DNA from: Campylobacteraceae bacterium
GTDB taxonomy: Bacteria > Campylobacterota > Campylobacteria > Campylobacterales > Sulfurovaceae
Assembly (NCBI GenBank): GCA_027080995.1
Contig: JALWNT010000046.1
Coordinates: forward strand, 1 to 40,243
DNA: 40,243 bases
Reading direction: 5' to 3'
Part shown: positions 1-7,655 of the stretch, in pieces
How positions within the stretch are numbered: position 1 is the first letter of the stretch
How the letters are laid out: the number at the start of each line of letters is the position of its first letter
The notes under the pieces: model-generated
The model's database searches: none
Told to the model about the DNA's origin: nothing
What the model saw: only the letters and a program-made list of their open reading frames with translations
Translations under genes and position numbers: made by a program

Positions 1-1108
1 GACGTCCCGAAGCGTCGGGCTCTCCCAGCCGGGTCTTGACCATCTCCACCCCGATCACTTCGCCGTGCTCGTTGCGCAATACCTCTTTGGGGGAGGTGTA
101 AAATTCAAACTCGACTCCCTCCTCTTTCGCGTTGATGTACTCTTTGCGCGATCCGGGCATATTGTGGGCATCGCGGCGGTAGAGACACTTCACTTCAGAG
201 GCCTTTTCGCGCAGTGCGGTGCGGACGCAGTCCATCGCGGTATCCCCGCCGCCGATGACGATGACCCGCTTGCCTTTGACATCGATCACTTCATCCAGGG
301 GCTCACCGAAGAGACGCTTTTGGACGTTGACCAGATACTCCATCGCCAGATAGCACCCTTTGGCATCCTCACCGTTGATCCCGGGGCGGCGCCCCTTGGT
401 GGCACCGGTTCCGAGGAAGACCGCGTCGTAGTTTTCGACCAGTTTCTCGAAGGGGATATCTTTGCCGATCTCCGTATCGAGATGAAAGACGGCTCCCGCC
501 TCCTCCAACTGGACGACGCGGCGCTGGATGACGTTTTTGTTGAGTTTGAAGCCCGGGATCCCGTAGGTCAGCAATCCGCCGGGACGACTCTGCCGATCGA
601 AGATCTCCACATCGATCCCTTCGCGCAAAAGGAAAGTGGCTACAGAGAGCCCCGCGGGACCCGCACCGACGATCGCGACTTTTTTGCCCACCTTCTCCGT
701 GGCGAAACGGGGACGCAAACCTTTTTTGAATCCCTCTTCGCTAATGAAGGTTTCGATGGAGCCGATGGTGATGGCGCCGTATCCGTCGTTGAGGGTGCAG
801 GAGCCTTCGCAGAGACGGTCGTGGGGGCAGATCCGTCCCATCACTTCGGGGAAGGGAGAGGATTCGTTGGAGAGACGGAACGCGAGCTCCAGGTCCTGCT
901 CCGCCGTACGTTTGAGCCAGTGGGGGATGAAGTTGTGCAGGGGGCAGCCGTTGTGGCAGTAGGGATCACCGCACTGGATGCAGCGATCGGCCTGTTCACT
1001 CGCTTTGTCACTGCGGAAGATCTCGTAGATCTCGTCGAAGTCCTTGATCCGTACGACCACGTCGCGTTTGACGGCGTCGATCCGTTCCAGGTCAAAAAAT
1101 CGTAACAT
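1..1108 (-). CDS. gltD: glutamate synthase small (beta) subunit, 3' end outside window
   Basis: NADPH-oxidising subunit of glutamate synthase; it passes electrons through FAD and Fe-S clusters to GltB in ammonia assimilation. About 369 codons are visible; the C-terminus lies beyond base 1. The start at 1108 is preceded by a GGAGGGAG-type ribosome site inside the end of gltB, only one base after the gltB stop, so translation is probably coupled. Visible motifs: an N-terminal Fe-S region with cysteines at about 43, 46, 51 and 55 (CIQCGDPYC then NGC), a second cluster (ICPHDRLCEGSC), the FAD-binding GAGPAGL loop and the NADPH-binding GGGDTAMD loop. This is the standard GltD domain order. Identification is firm; only the missing end is unseen. 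Confidence 0.95.
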   Translation of the reverse strand, partial: MLRFFDLERIDAVKRDVVVRIKDFDEIYEIFRSDKASEQADRCIQCGDPYCHNGCPLHNFIPHWLKRTAEQDLELAFRLSNESSPFPEVMGRICPHDRLCEGSCTLNDGYGAITIGSIETFISEEGFKKGLRPRFATEKVGKKVAIVGAGPAGLSVATFLLREGIDVEIFDRQSRPGGLLTYGIPGFKLNKNVIQRRVVQLEEAGAVFHLDTEIGKDIPFEKLVENYDAVFLGTGATKGRRPGINGEDAKGCYLAMEYLVNVQKRLFGEPLDEVIDVKGKRVIVIGGGDTAMDCVRTALREKASEVKCLYRRDAHNMPGSRKEYINAKEEGVEFEFYTSPKEVLRNEHGEVIGVEMVKTRLGEPDASGR

Positions 1109-1109
1109 C

Positions 1110-4100
1110 TTACTCTCCCTCCTCGATCATCTTGAGCGGCATCTTCATATCCTTGGGACGTACCAGCCAGAAATTGCGAATTTCGACCCGGAAATTCTCC
1201 AGAATCGCTTTGGCTTTTTCACTCTTGGTTTCATTGTAATAATCTTTGAGCAGCTTTTTGAGGTAATAGCGCTCGATGTCGGTATCTTCGGTGTCGATGC
1301 GAAGCACTTCGATCAGTTCGCGGTTGATGTTTTCGACGAATTCGTGGCACTCGTCGTAGACGAAAGCCGCTCCGCCGGTCATTCCCGCACCGAAGTTGAC
1401 ACCGGTACGCCCCAGAATCACGACGACCCCGCCGGTCATATATTCGCAGGGGTGGTCACCGGTCCCTTCGACGATGGCGATGGCTCCCGAGTTACGCACC
1501 GCGAAGCGCTCACCGACCCGGCCGGCGATGTAGAGTTTGCCGCCGGTGGCGCCGTAGAGGCAGGTGTTGCCGCCCAGGGAAAACTCTTCGCCGCTCAGAT
1601 CCCCGGTGATGACGATACGGCCGCCGTGCATCCCCTTGCCGATGTAGTCGTTGCCCGCACCGTGGACGCGGATGCTCACGCCGTTGATGAGGAAGGCTCC
1701 CAGTGACTGGCCAGTGGTTCCCTTGAGGTTGATGCAGATCGTATTGTCCGGCAAGCCTTTGTCTCCGTAGTATTTGGCGACGGTTCCGGAGATCAGGGTC
1801 CCGAAACTGCGGTTGAGGTTGCTGACCGCTCTCTCGACGACGACGTTGTCGTTGGGATTTTTGATCGCGGGCATCACTGCTTCGAGAATCTCTTTTTCGT
1901 ACTCGTTCTTGTCGAAGGGCTCGTTGCTCTCGACTTGACAGGTGTCGGGCCCGTCGAGACGCTCGAGGAGGCTCTCCAGGTCGAACTTCTTCGCAAATTC
2001 ATCCTCGATTACTTTGAGCAGATCGGTGCGGCCAATGATCTCCTGGAGGGAGCGGTACCCCAAAGAGGCGAGGATCTCCCGTACATCCTCGGCGATCAAT
2101 GTGAAATAGTTGATGACCCGCTCGACGCTTCCTTCGTAGTGCTCACGCAGCTTCTTCTCCTGCGTGGCGATCCCCACGGAGCAGCGGTTGAGGTGGCAGA
2201 TGCGCAGGATCTTACAGCCGATGACGGTCAGAGCACCGGTCCCGAAGGCGTAACTCTCGGCTCCGAAGATGGCGGCTTTGACGATATCGGCCCCGGTCTT
2301 GAGGCCTCCGTCGGTCTCCAGCTCCACAAAGCCGCGCAGGTTGTTGGCTTTCAGGGCGTTGTGGGCTTCGATGAGTCCCAACTCCCAGGGGTTTCCGGCG
2401 AATTTGATCGAACCGATGGGCGCGGCTCCCGTCCCGCCGTCGGCTCCGGAGATGATGATTTTGTCGGCGTAGGCTTTGGCGACACCCGCGGCGATGGTAC
2501 CCACCCCCGCGGTGGAGACCAGCTTGACGGCGATCTTGGCGTCAGGGTTGATCTGCTTGAGGTCAAAAATCAGCTGCGCCAGATCCTCGATGGAGTAGAT
2601 GTCGTGATGCGGCGGCGGAGAAATCAGCGTGATCCCCGGCACCGTATGGCGCAGCCGGGCGATCAGGGGTGAGACTTTGTGGCCGGGCAACTGGCCGCCC
2701 TCCCCGGGCTTGGCTCCTTGGGCGACTTTGATCTGGATCTCTTCGGCACTGCGCAAGTAGGCGGGAGTGACGCCGAAGCGCCCCGAAGCGATCTGCTTGA
2801 TCTTGGAGTTTTTGACGGTGCCGAAGCGTGCTTCATCCTCACCGCCCTCGCCCGAGTTGCTGCGCCCGCCGATGCGGTTCATCGCCTCAGCCAGACACTC
2901 GTGGGCTTCGGGGGAGATCGAGCCCAGGCTCATCGCCGCGGTGCAAAAACGCTTGAAGATCGCTTCGACCGGCTCCACCTCGTCGACCGGGATCGCTTCC
3001 CGGTCACTGCGGAACTCGAAGAAGTCGCGGATGAACTTCTTGTTCCGGGTTTCGATGCGGCGTTTGAGGACGGCGTAATCCTCTTTTTTCCCGCTGATGG
3101 CCGCTTTGTGAATCGCGTGGACCGTCGCCGGGGCGAAGTCGTGGTATTCGGCGCCGTCGATGTATTTGTAGAAACCGCCGATGTTGAGCGGGAAAATCCG
3201 GTTCGTCGTCTCCGGATCGAAAGCTTCGGCGTGGAAACGGCGGATGCGCTCCTCGATCTCGGCGTAGCCCAGACCCTTGAGCAAGGCGTTGGCTTTGGGG
3301 AAGCACTCGGAGACGATCTCATCCCCCAGTCCGATGATGTCGAAAAGCATGGAATTGCGGTAGCAGGAGATCGTCGCGATCCCCATTTTGGACATAATCT
3401 TAAGCAGACCGGCGTTGATTGCTGTGCGGACCTTTTTGAGGATCGGGGCAAGGTTGACGTCGGGGTTCTTGCGCCGTTCGATCTGCGCGACGGTCTGGAA
3501 GAGCATATAGGGGTGGATCGCCGAGGCGCCGAAAGCCAGCATCGCCGCGGCCGCGTGCGAATCGTAGACCTCTCCGGTCACGGCGACGATGCTCACCAGG
3601 TGACGAACTCCCGCATCGAGAAGCGCGTGGTTGAGCCGGCTGATGACCATCAGCATCGGCATCGTCATATTGTCGGGTGCGAGCGTATGGTCGTCAAGAA
3701 TGATGAGGCGGATTCCCTGATCCTTGACTTCCGAGACGATCTGATCGACCAGCTCGTGCAGGCTGGAGCGCAGATCGCTCTTGAAGCCCGTGTAGTAGCG
3801 TTTGGCTTTGTAGGTCGGATCGTATTTGGGATCGCTCTCCCGGCCGAACTCTTCGAGAATGATCAGCTTTTCGTAACTGAGGATCGGTGAAACCGTCTTG
3901 AGACGGCGTGCGTGTTCGGCGTCATCGGTAAGAATGTTGTGGATTTCGCCGAAGCCGGTATTGAGGCTCATCACCACGCGCTCGCGGATCGGGTCGATGG
4001 GAGGGTTGGTCACCTGAGCGAATTTCTGACGGAAAAAGTCGGTGAAGTTGCGCTGTTTGTCGCTGAAGGCCGCCAGGGGTGTATCGTCTCCCATCGAGGC

Positions 4101-5534
4101 GGTCGCTTCTTTGCCCTCTTTGACCATCGGTTCGATCACCTGCTCGATCACTTCGAGGGTAATGTTGAAGTAGCGCTGACGAGACTCCATCACCTCCGCG
4201 GGCGGAACGTCGACCGTGGAGAAGGGATCGTCCATATGCTCTTGGAGATAGACCATATTTTCCGTGAGCCACTGACTGTAGGGAAGCTTTGTCTTGAGGT
4301 AGGTGTCGATGTCCCGGCTTTTGAGGACGGTGCCGTACTTGAGATCCAGTCCCATCATCTCCCCAGACTGCAGACGTCCCCGCTCGACGATCTCTTCATC
4401 GGGAATCTGCAGCACCCCGTACTCCGAAGCAATCAGCAGGCGTCGATCTTTGGTGATGATGTATTTGGAGGGGCGCAGACCGTTACGGTCCAGGACGCAG
4501 CCGATGTAGCGCCCGTCGGTCATACTCACCGCCGCGGGACCGTCCCAGGGCTCGAAGCAGGTACTGGTGTACTCGTAGAAAGCCCGCAGATCGGCATCCA
4601 TATGCGGCGCGTTCTGCCAGGGAGCGGGGATCATCGCCCGGGCGGCTTTGAAAAAGTCGACCCCGTTAATGCGTAGAAATTCGAAGAAATTGTCCAGACT
4701 CGCCGAATCGCTCATCCCTTCCTGGATGATGGGCAGCAGTCGCTCCAGCTCTTCGGGGGTGAAGACATCGCTCTCCAAGTGCTCGCTTTTGGCCAGAGCG
4801 TTGAAACGGTTGGCGGTAACAGAGTTGATCTCTCCGTTGTGGGCGATCATCCGGAAAGGCTGAGCGAGCTTCCACTGCGGCAGCGTGTTGGTCGAAAAGC
4901 GCTGGTGAAAGAGGCAAAAAGCGATCTCGAAATCCTCATCCTGAAGATCGGTATAGAACTCTTTGATATGCGTCGGCATCACGAGTCCTTTATAGGAGAC
5001 GACGCTGGAGGAGAAGGAAGGAATGTAAAAGTCGGGATCGTCCGCCAATTTACGCTCGATCTCCTTGCGCGAGAGGTAGATCAGCGCATCAAAACGGCGG
5101 GTTCCCATCAGCGAGTCGGGAACGATAAAGAGCTGGGTGATCGTCGGCAATGTCTCGATCGCCTGCTCTCCCAGCGCATTGGTGTCGACAGGGACTTCAC
5201 GGCTGAAATAGACTGTAAGATCGTTGTTTTCACAGATCTCCCGGATCGTTTCGAGATCGTCGGGGTTTTTGTGGAAAACCATCGCCACGGCATAGTGCTT
5301 GGGCAAAACGACACCCTCTTTTTGCGCGACTTTGGCGAAGAATTTCCTAGGAATCGAAAGCAGCAGCCCGCTCCCGTCGCCAGTCTTGCCATCGGCGGCG
5401 ATCGCCCCGCGGTGCATCATTCTCGAAAGCGCCGTCACGGCATCGTCGAGGTTTTTGTGAGAGGGTTCGTTGTCGATGGAAGCCAGCAGTCCGAAACCGC
5501 AATTGTCCTTGAAAGAGGTATAAAGATCTCTCAT
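1110..5534 (-). CDS. gltB: glutamate synthase large (alpha) subunit
   Basis: Converts 2-oxoglutarate plus glutamine to two glutamates. The protein has 1474 residues, the usual length. It starts MRDLYTSFKDNCGFG, so the glutaminase nucleophile is Cys12 after an 11-residue propeptide that should be removed. Order: class II glutaminase domain, central domain, FMN-binding synthase domain (motif GGRSNSGEGGEDE), the 3Fe-4S cysteines at about 1107, 1113 and 1118 (CKILRICHLNRC), and the C-terminal glycine-rich beta-helix. It is first in a gltB-gltD operon. The start has AAGG seven bases upstream. Assignment is firm. Confidence 0.97.
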   Translation of the reverse strand: MRDLYTSFKDNCGFGLLASIDNEPSHKNLDDAVTALSRMMHRGAIAADGKTGDGSGLLLSIPRKFFAKVAQKEGVVLPKHYAVAMVFHKNPDDLETIREICENNDLTVYFSREVPVDTNALGEQAIETLPTITQLFIVPDSLMGTRRFDALIYLSRKEIERKLADDPDFYIPSFSSSVVSYKGLVMPTHIKEFYTDLQDEDFEIAFCLFHQRFSTNTLPQWKLAQPFRMIAHNGEINSVTANRFNALAKSEHLESDVFTPEELERLLPIIQEGMSDSASLDNFFEFLRINGVDFFKAARAMIPAPWQNAPHMDADLRAFYEYTSTCFEPWDGPAAVSMTDGRYIGCVLDRNGLRPSKYIITKDRRLLIASEYGVLQIPDEEIVERGRLQSGEMMGLDLKYGTVLKSRDIDTYLKTKLPYSQWLTENMVYLQEHMDDPFSTVDVPPAEVMESRQRYFNITLEVIEQVIEPMVKEGKEATASMGDDTPLAAFSDKQRNFTDFFRQKFAQVTNPPIDPIRERVVMSLNTGFGEIHNILTDDAEHARRLKTVSPILSYEKLIILEEFGRESDPKYDPTYKAKRYYTGFKSDLRSSLHELVDQIVSEVKDQGIRLIILDDHTLAPDNMTMPMLMVISRLNHALLDAGVRHLVSIVAVTGEVYDSHAAAAMLAFGASAIHPYMLFQTVAQIERRKNPDVNLAPILKKVRTAINAGLLKIMSKMGIATISCYRNSMLFDIIGLGDEIVSECFPKANALLKGLGYAEIEERIRRFHAEAFDPETTNRIFPLNIGGFYKYIDGAEYHDFAPATVHAIHKAAISGKKEDYAVLKRRIETRNKKFIRDFFEFRSDREAIPVDEVEPVEAIFKRFCTAAMSLGSISPEAHECLAEAMNRIGGRSNSGEGGEDEARFGTVKNSKIKQIASGRFGVTPAYLRSAEEIQIKVAQGAKPGEGGQLPGHKVSPLIARLRHTVPGITLISPPPHHDIYSIEDLAQLIFDLKQINPDAKIAVKLVSTAGVGTIAAGVAKAYADKIIISGADGGTGAAPIGSIKFAGNPWELGLIEAHNALKANNLRGFVELETDGGLKTGADIVKAAIFGAESYAFGTGALTVIGCKILRICHLNRCSVGIATQEKKLREHYEGSVERVINYFTLIAEDVREILASLGYRSLQEIIGRTDLLKVIEDEFAKKFDLESLLERLDGPDTCQVESNEPFDKNEYEKEILEAVMPAIKNPNDNVVVERAVSNLNRSFGTLISGTVAKYYGDKGLPDNTICINLKGTTGQSLGAFLINGVSIRVHGAGNDYIGKGMHGGRIVITGDLSGEEFSLGGNTCLYGATGGKLYIAGRVGERFAVRNSGAIAIVEGTGDHPCEYMTGGVVVILGRTGVNFGAGMTGGAAFVYDECHEFVENINRELIEVLRIDTEDTDIERYYLKKLLKDYYNETKSEKAKAILENFRVEIRNFWLVRPKDMKMPLKMIEEGE

Positions 5535-5587
5535 AAGCCAACCTTAATCTGTTTTTTAGTAGGGTCCGCAAACCCGTAAATCGCTAG

Positions 5588-5593
5588 ATTTTA
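5588..5593 (-). promoter_or_regulatory. putative -10 element of the gltBD promoter
   Basis: On the minus strand the sequence GGGTAAAATC lies about 55 bases ahead of the gltB start. The same GGGTAAAAT string precedes the GTPase gene (11175-11180) and glnS (13523-13528), which suggests a recurring -10. No clear -35 is visible, as is common in Campylobacterota. Confidence 0.4.
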
Positions 5594-5626
5594 CCCGAAA
5601 GTGGATTAGAGGCGGCTTTTTCATAA

Positions 5627-5654
5627 ATGAGGAATGAGGAATGAGGAATGAGGA
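5627..5654. repeat. four tandem heptamers ATGAGGA
   Basis: Four exact head-to-tail copies of ATGAGGA lie between divergent gltB and recO. The complementary heptamer TCCTCAT is repeated about 100 bases further on, so the two arrays are in opposite orientation and could pair in a transcript or extrude as a cruciform. Phase-varying copy number is possible but not shown. Confidence 0.85.
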
Positions 5655-5755
5655 ATTAGTTTTTGATCGGCGGTCAGTGGTTGACAGTGATGAATATTAT
5701 TGGTCATTTGGGAGCGTTTTTGGGAGCGTTTTAAAGCAACACAAACTGAAATCAC

Positions 5756-5797
5756 TCCTCATTCATTATTCCTCATTCCTCATTCCTCGTTCCTCAT
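5756..5797. repeat. tandem heptamers TCCTCAT, inverted relative to 5627-5654
   Basis: Six heptamer units, four of them TCCTCAT and two degenerate (units 2 and 5). The array is the reverse complement of the ATGAGGA array upstream. An open frame crosses it and gives a low-complexity Ser/Phe/Leu/Ile/Pro/His peptide, but this is not RecO-like and is taken as non-coding leader. Confidence 0.8.
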
Positions 5798-5798
5798 T

Positions 5799-5817
5799 CG
5801 AAATGCGGAGCATTTCG
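5799..5817 (+). promoter_or_regulatory. hairpin covering the recO ribosome site and start
   Basis: CGAAATGC (5799-5806), loop GGA, GCATTTCG (5810-5817): a perfect 8-bp inverted repeat. The loop and first base of the right arm form the GGAG Shine-Dalgarno of recO, and the last base of the right arm is the G of its GTG start. Folding would hide the start, so translational control is plausible; this is inference. Confidence 0.6.
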
Positions 5818-6434
5818 TGAAAGGGTTCATCCTCCGCCTCCAGCGGGCCAAAAACGAGGATCTCATCGTTACGATCCTGACCGAAAGGGCGATGAAGAGC
5901 TATTACCGTTTTTACGGGGCGCGGCATTCGATTTTGCAATTGGGGTACCTCATCGATTTCGAGGAGGAGGACGAAGGAGCACGCTTCATGCCAAGGCTTC
6001 GGCGAGTGAGTCATTTGGGATTTCCCTGGCTCTATCGGCGCAACCGCCTGATGGCCTGGCAGCAATTCGTACGGCTCTTCGAGCCGCATCTGCGCGATAC
6101 GGAGAGCTTGGAGCCTTTCTATTTCGAACTGCTCCTTGAGGCCGCCCGGCGCTGGGAGCGGCAAAACCCCAAGCGCATTGTCTGCGAGAGTTACCATCGG
6201 CTACTCAAACACGAAGGGCGCATCCACCCTCTCGACCGCTGCTACATCTGCGAAAAATCCCTCAATGAAGAGGTGGCGCTGATGCAAGCCCTCATCCCTG
6301 CCCACCCGGGCTGCATCTACGGCCCCTCCCTCCCCCGCCAAAAGCTCGAAAGCTTCTTCGAAAGCGGTAAATGCACCTGGCTAGAGGATTCGGAAATTGA
6401 TCTCATCTATTCTACAGTGTCGAAAGGATTGTAG
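5817..6434 (+). CDS. recO: DNA repair protein RecO, short Campylobacterota form
   Basis: RecO helps load RecA onto SSB-coated single-stranded DNA, with RecR (encoded here at 29.9 kb). The 205-residue protein begins (V/M)KGFILRLQRAKNEDLIVTI, which fits the OB-fold N-terminus, followed by YRFYGARHS and an alpha-helical domain. One CxxC pair is visible (CYIC), with two later single cysteines. I choose the GTG at 5817 because GGAG lies six bases upstream and family similarity starts there; the frame is open further upstream but that part is repeat-derived. The start is buried in a perfect hairpin. Divergent from gltB. Confidence 0.85.
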   Translation: MKGFILRLQRAKNEDLIVTILTERAMKSYYRFYGARHSILQLGYLIDFEEEDEGARFMPRLRRVSHLGFPWLYRRNRLMAWQQFVRLFEPHLRDTESLEPFYFELLLEAARRWERQNPKRIVCESYHRLLKHEGRIHPLDRCYICEKSLNEEVALMQALIPAHPGCIYGPSLPRQKLESFFESGKCTWLEDSEIDLIYSTVSKGL

Positions 6435-6568
6435 GTAGGATTTCACTCAAAAATTCCTATAGTTTTCATTCTTTTCGAACGAAAAAATCTACAGTGCAGG
6501 GAGGTTATGGGATTGAGATCAACAATTCTCAGCCTTTTGATAAAAACGAACGCTAGAATATGGTTGAA

Positions 6569-6747
6569 TATTGAACCAAAAATTTGTATTAGCCAGCACG
6601 CCATCTGCACCGATCATCGGCAGTATGGGCGATCTCGAAGCGAATGCTCAACGCACTTTCCAGGTGCGCCTGCACTTCTCTCCGACACCCCTGCACACCG
6701 AGCATCGACACATCTGACGCACTTTCTATTGCAAAATTTGGGTTCAA
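6569..6747. repeat. dispersed repeat family 2, copy C, with imperfect terminal inverted repeats
   Basis: This fills most of the 350-base gap between recO and the binding-protein gene. The left end begins TTGAACC at 6571 and the right end is GGGTTCAA at 6740-6747; the outer 40 bases of each end match imperfectly as an inverted repeat (about two thirds of positions by hand). Bases 6569-6650 align well with the reverse complement of 39006-39086. A short open frame crosses it but has no recognisable product. It looks like a small decayed mobile or repetitive element. Confidence 0.55.
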
Positions 6748-6750
6748 TTT

Positions 6751-6775
6751 TCCTTACCAAAAATTGAGGTAAGGA
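6751..6775 (+). promoter_or_regulatory. hairpin masking the ribosome site of the binding-protein gene
   Basis: TCCTTACC (6751-6758), nine-base loop, GGTAAGGA (6768-6775): a perfect 8-bp stem. The right arm contains most of the AAGGAGG purine tract at 6771-6777. A second purine tract (AAGGGAG) nearer the ATG stays free, so any control may be partial. Confidence 0.45.
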
Positions 6776-6787
6776 GGAAGGGAGAAA

Positions 6788-7591
6788 ATGAGGCGATTTT
6801 TTCATTTCCTTGCCGTTTTGTGCTTGATGGTACTGTTGACACATTCCTTCCTTTGGGGCAAGCTTCCCGATCGTCCTTTTCAGTGGGCAGACGACGAAGC
6901 TTTCAAACCGTTGATCTACCGCAACAGTACGGGGAAATCCGAAGGAATCTTCTACGATGTGCTGACGGAGGCTTTTCGGCGAATGAAGATTCCGCTGCGA
7001 TGCAAACTCTACCCTTGGACTAGGGCTCAAAAAATGGTCGAAGAGGGAAAAGCGGACGGGATGGTCACCGTAGCCACTGAAGCTCGCCGAAAACGCTTCA
7101 AAGCCACCGATCCGATTGTCGAAGTGGAAGAGTGGGTCTTTGTGAGCCGAGACAATCCCAGATACAAAGAGATCCTGAAGATCCGATCTATCAAGGATCT
7201 GAAACGCTTCACCCTGGTGGAGACGATAGGCAGCGGATGGTCCAGAGAGAACTTCAAAGGAATGAGAATCATTTGGGTTCCTACTGCCCAAAGTGCCCTA
7301 AACATGGTCGCATCCGGACGGGCAGACATCTATCTGATGAGCAATTACACCGGACCGTTCTTCGTCAAAGAACAGATACGAAAGGGAGGACCCCTACACG
7401 ATCGACTCAAAAAAATCGTATCGGGAACGCATCCTCTGACCAAAATAGACTATCAGCTTCTGATTCGGAAGAACTCTATGTATGTCGATATCATCGATCG
7501 GTTCAATAGAATTTTGCGTCAAATGTATCGCGACGGTACCTATGGAAGAATTCTGCAACAATACCGGATAAAAATGGAAGAGATTCGATGA
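6788..7591 (+). CDS. periplasmic solute-binding protein, family 3 (PBPb type)
   Basis: The 267-residue protein has a signal peptide (MRRFF then a hydrophobic core to about residue 24) and then the two-lobed binding-protein fold of polar amino acid ABC systems: GIFYDVLTEAFRRM, PWTRAQKMVEEGKADGM, and a second lobe ending in a YRDGTYGRILQQY-type tail. No permease or ATPase gene is nearby. The next gene, 64 bases on in the same direction, is a membrane GGDEF-EAL protein, so this protein may present a ligand to that sensor rather than feed a transporter. The ligand cannot be told from sequence. Its ribosome site lies beside a hairpin. Confidence 0.85.
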   Translation: MRRFFHFLAVLCLMVLLTHSFLWGKLPDRPFQWADDEAFKPLIYRNSTGKSEGIFYDVLTEAFRRMKIPLRCKLYPWTRAQKMVEEGKADGMVTVATEARRKRFKATDPIVEVEEWVFVSRDNPRYKEILKIRSIKDLKRFTLVETIGSGWSRENFKGMRIIWVPTAQSALNMVASGRADIYLMSNYTGPFFVKEQIRKGGPLHDRLKKIVSGTHPLTKIDYQLLIRKNSMYVDIIDRFNRILRQMYRDGTYGRILQQYRIKMEEIR

Positions 7592-7655
7592 AATCCCACA
7601 GAATCTCTCTTCGAACGGAGAAAACCTCCCTTCAAAATCTTGTGAGGAAAAAAGT

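Noticed and set aside
65-1105. 346-codon plus-strand open frame opposite gltD
   Set aside because: The minus strand encodes a clear GltD with Fe-S and FAD motifs; the plus frame is its shadow.
5681-5700. TTGACA at 5681 as a -35 for recO
   Set aside because: No acceptable -10 at 16-18 bases; the nearby TATTAT is too close.
5627-5797. CRISPR-like array
   Set aside because: Units are seven bases with no spacers, and no cas genes are present.
5700-5816. N-terminal extension of RecO with repeated WERF and low-complexity Ser/Phe/Leu residues
   Set aside because: It is translated tandem repeat DNA, has no RecO similarity, and a GTG with a good ribosome site follows at 5817.
6507-6767. 86-codon frame in the recO-binding-protein gap
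   Set aside because: It lies on repeat copy C, lacks a credible ribosome site and resembles no protein family.
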